Source: Nitrospinaceae bacterium (GTDB lineage Bacteria; Nitrospinota; Nitrospinia; Nitrospinales; VA-1). From it: a stretch of DNA of 14,585 nt. A program made the position numbers and the translations under genes. The stretch is from positions 1-14,585 of the forward strand of contig JAJDBI010000041.1 of the NCBI GenBank assembly GCA_029261435.1, in the 5' to 3' direction. The notes under the pieces are model-generated. The model was not told the origin of the DNA, did no database searches, and saw nothing but the letters and a program-made list of their open reading frames with translations. Every line of letters begins with the position of its first letter. Position 1 is the stretch's first letter. Below are positions 12,566-14,585 of the stretch, piece by piece.

Positions 12566-14053
12566 ATGAACAGGTTTATCTGTATACACGGACATTTCTA
12601 TCAGCCGCCGAGAGAAAACCCATGGCTGGAGTCGGTTACTCTTCAGGAGTCGGCATATCCCTTTCATGACTGGAATGAGCGGATTAATGCCGAATGTTAT
12701 GCCCCTAATACCCAGGCTCGAATCCTTGATGACAAGGGTAGTGTTATTAAAACGGTCAATAATTACTCCCGAATGAGTTTTGACTTCGGGCCAACATTAT
12801 TGAGCTGGATGGAGACTAAGGCACCAGATACCTATCAGGCGGTTCTCGATGCTGATGCAATCAGCCGAAAAATTTTTTCAGGTCATGGTTCAGCGATAGC
12901 GCAATGTTATTCGCATTTGATAATGCCTCTGGCAAATTCCCGGGATAAATACACTCAGGTCTATTGGGGAATCAGGGACTTCGAGTTTCGCTTTAAGCGT
13001 TTGCCGGAAGGGATGTGGCTCCCGGAAACAGCGGTGGATTTGGAAACTCTTCAAATAATGGCCGACCAGGGAATCCGGTTTACGATTTTAGCCCCTCATC
13101 AGGCAGGAAAGTTGTTAGCTGACTCAAAAAAACCTGGACATAAAGAAAAGTTAGATATTTATCGCCCTTACAGGATAAGGCTACAGTCAGGAAAAAGTAT
13201 TGATGTGTTTTTTTATAATGGGCCTCTGTCTCAATCCTTGGCTTTTGAAAATCTTTTGCAGGACGGGAAAACTTTTGCTGAAAAACTAATGCAGACTGAT
13301 AGAAGTAATGCCCCTCATTTGCTAAGCATAGCGACTGATGGCGAAACCTATGGGCATCACCATAAGTTTGGCGATATGGCCCTGGCTTTTGCTCTACAGT
13401 ATATTGATGATCACGTTGATGCACGGTTGACCAATTACGCAGAATATTTAGAGAAATTTCCTCCGGAACAGGAGATTGAAATTAATGAAAGAACATCATG
13501 GAGCTGTACTCATGGAGTCGCTCGCTGGAGTATCCATTGCGGGTGTCAAACGGGTGGACATCCAGACTGGAATCAACATTGGAGAGCCCCGCTGCGGCAT
13601 GCGCTGGATTGGTTGCAATGTCGAGTAGATTCAATTTTTACAGGTTTAGGCAATGATATATTTAAGGATCTCTGGCAGGCGAGGAATCTTTATATTAATA
13701 TTCGTATGAACCAAAGTGATATGGATTCTTTTCTGGTCGAGCAATCTCGGTGCATATTGAAGGAATCTGAAAAGGTTATTGCGCATAACCTTTTGGAGCT
13801 GCAACGCCACTCCATGCTCATGTATACCAGTTGTGGGTGGTTTTTTAATGATATATCAGGAATTGAAACAGAACAGATATTGCTGTATGCCGGGAGGGCA
13901 ATTCAACTTGCCGAAGAGCTTTCCGGCGATTCGTTGGAGCCTTATTTTATAATGTTACTTGAACTGGCAGAGAGCAATGTTTCTGAAAAAGGAACCGGTT
14001 CCCAGATTTATCAAGATGTGAACAAAGTTGCCACTATGGATATAGAGGCTTGA
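12566..14053 (+). CDS. Glycoside hydrolase family 57 / DUF3536 protein, short form
   Basis: A 495-residue GH57 protein, probably an alpha-glucan hydrolase or transferase. Conserved regions are HGHFYQPP (residues 8-15), HGSAIAQCYSH (107-116), WLPETAVD (151-158, E154 the expected nucleophile) and TDGETYGHHH (257-266, D258 the expected acid/base). A DUF3536 region follows (SWSCTHGVARW, then MYTSCGWFFNDISGIETEQI). Proteins with this architecture that I know of run to about 800 residues; this one ends cleanly shortly after the CGWFF motif, with a normal stop, so the C-terminal portion is missing but the catalytic part is complete. The start has no ribosome site but is preceded by an A/T-rich tract. 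It lies between glgB and malQ. The exact glucan reaction cannot be decided from sequence. Confidence 0.88.
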   Translation: MNRFICIHGHFYQPPRENPWLESVTLQESAYPFHDWNERINAECYAPNTQARILDDKGSVIKTVNNYSRMSFDFGPTLLSWMETKAPDTYQAVLDADAISRKIFSGHGSAIAQCYSHLIMPLANSRDKYTQVYWGIRDFEFRFKRLPEGMWLPETAVDLETLQIMADQGIRFTILAPHQAGKLLADSKKPGHKEKLDIYRPYRIRLQSGKSIDVFFYNGPLSQSLAFENLLQDGKTFAEKLMQTDRSNAPHLLSIATDGETYGHHHKFGDMALAFALQYIDDHVDARLTNYAEYLEKFPPEQEIEINERTSWSCTHGVARWSIHCGCQTGGHPDWNQHWRAPLRHALDWLQCRVDSIFTGLGNDIFKDLWQARNLYINIRMNQSDMDSFLVEQSRCILKESEKVIAHNLLELQRHSMLMYTSCGWFFNDISGIETEQILLYAGRAIQLAEELSGDSLEPYFIMLLELAESNVSEKGTGSQIYQDVNKVATMDIEA

Positions 14054-14112
14054 ATCATTTTTCCATTTTAAGCTTCCGTTTCTTTATTAAAATACAAAGT
14101 TCATAAAAATAT

Positions 14113-14585
14113 ATGTCGCAAAACCAAGAGACTCGTAGCAGTGGAATTCTTCTTCATATTACTTCTCTTCCCTCAAAGTTTGGAGTAGGTGATTTTGGTC
14201 CTTCTGCATTTGAGTTTGTCGATTTATTAAAAAGGGCAGGTCAGACCCATTGGCAAGTTCTCCCGATCAATCCTACTTCCTTTGGCAATTCACCTTATAG
14301 CTGTACCTCAGCATTTGCGATCAGCCCGATGTTTGTTAGTCCAGAATTCATGATTCGTGATGGTTTTCTGGAAGAGAATGAATTGGAGGCTGATTTTGAG
14401 TGTTCACCACACCATGTTCAATACGCTCCTGTATTGGATTTCAAAATAGGTCTCCTTGCAAAAAGTTACTCTCGCTTTAGCAGGCGTGTCGATAAAAATG
14501 AGTATGAAAAATTTTGCGATGCCAACTCATATTGGTTGGAAGATTTTTGCCTTTTCACGGTGCTTAAAAACCATTTTGGTGGGCA
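14113..14585 (+). CDS. malQ: 4-alpha-glucanotransferase MalQ, N-terminal part (cut by window edge)
   Basis: About 157 residues of the N-terminus of amylomaltase (GH77), which moves alpha-1,4-glucan chains between maltooligosaccharides. After MSQNQETRS it reads SGILLHITSLPSKFGVGDFG, then FVDLLKRAGQTHWQVLPINP, SFGNSPYSCTSAFAISP, and later a CDANSYWLEDFCLF segment. All are typical of the beginning of the GH77 barrel. The ATG at 14113 has no clear ribosome site. The catalytic Asp and Glu lie beyond the edge. The gap to the GH57 stop is 59 bases, and the gene probably shares a transcript with glgB and the GH57 gene. Confidence 0.93.
   Translation, partial: MSQNQETRSSGILLHITSLPSKFGVGDFGPSAFEFVDLLKRAGQTHWQVLPINPTSFGNSPYSCTSAFAISPMFVSPEFMIRDGFLEENELEADFECSPHHVQYAPVLDFKIGLLAKSYSRFSRRVDKNEYEKFCDANSYWLEDFCLFTVLKNHFGG

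Noticed and set aside
1..14585. CRISPR arrays, tRNA/rRNA genes, insertion sequences, phage or plasmid genes
   Set aside because: I looked for regularly spaced repeats, cloverleaf-like segments, transposase or integrase motifs and found none.

Overview
The window reads as a dense stretch of a Gram-negative bacterial chromosome of moderate GC content (mid-40s % by eye). Gram-negative markers are exported proteins with signal peptides, a periplasmic-type secretin-like protein and a DUF3619/DUF3106-type pair. I cannot fix the phylum. The gene mix (DUF1566 protein, short-form GlgB with a GH57/DUF3536 enzyme and MalQ, secretin-like protein) would suit a marine or sediment lineage such as Nitrospinota or a deep proteobacterial relative, but that is a low-confidence guess. 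No tRNA, rRNA, CRISPR array, insertion sequence, integrase or attachment site is visible, so this looks like ordinary chromosome and not a mobile island.

Layout. (1) Bases 1-458, minus: the N-terminal part of a UbiD-family decarboxylase, cut by the left edge. (2) 656-2399, plus: an OppB/OppC (DppB/DppC) permease pair without its binding protein or ATPases. (3) 2632-3668, plus: a small unknown protein closely followed by a DUF1566 (Lcl C-terminal) protein with Ala/Lys/Pro-rich arms. (4) 6156-3675, minus: a probable four-gene unit encoding a membrane protein with a PH-like tail, a GNAT acetyltransferase, a DnaJ-type protein with only one zinc centre, and a 91-residue membrane-anchored protein whose tail resembles the FliG-binding end of FliF. 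(5) 6284-7726, plus: a second J-domain protein and an exported secretin-like protein, divergent from unit 4. (6) 7889-7764, minus: an unlisted 41-residue single-span membrane protein with a strong ribosome binding site. (7) 8174-9658, plus: a voltage-gated potassium channel and an exported formylglycine-enzyme-like (SUMF1) protein. (8) 10453-9655, minus: a DUF3619-like membrane protein overlapping an exported DUF3106 protein. (9) 10578 to the right edge, plus: alpha-glucan metabolism, with branching enzyme GlgB, a short GH57/DUF3536 protein and the start of 4-alpha-glucanotransferase MalQ.

How they work together. The clearest functional unit is the glycogen cluster at the right: GlgB makes alpha-1,6 branches, and MalQ and the GH57 enzyme would rearrange or trim alpha-glucans. 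The minus-strand unit 6156-3675 and the divergent J-domain gene put two different DnaK co-chaperone candidates around a PH-like membrane protein, which suggests envelope or protein-quality-control work but proves no single pathway.

A recurring regulatory signature deserves attention. Several genes that begin transcription units (656, 2632, 6156, 6284, perhaps 6881) have a -10-like box ending 6-7 bases before the ATG and no Shine-Dalgarno sequence, the expected layout of leaderless mRNAs. Several other genes (3950, 5406, 7889, 8174, 10080) have good Shine-Dalgarno sequences.
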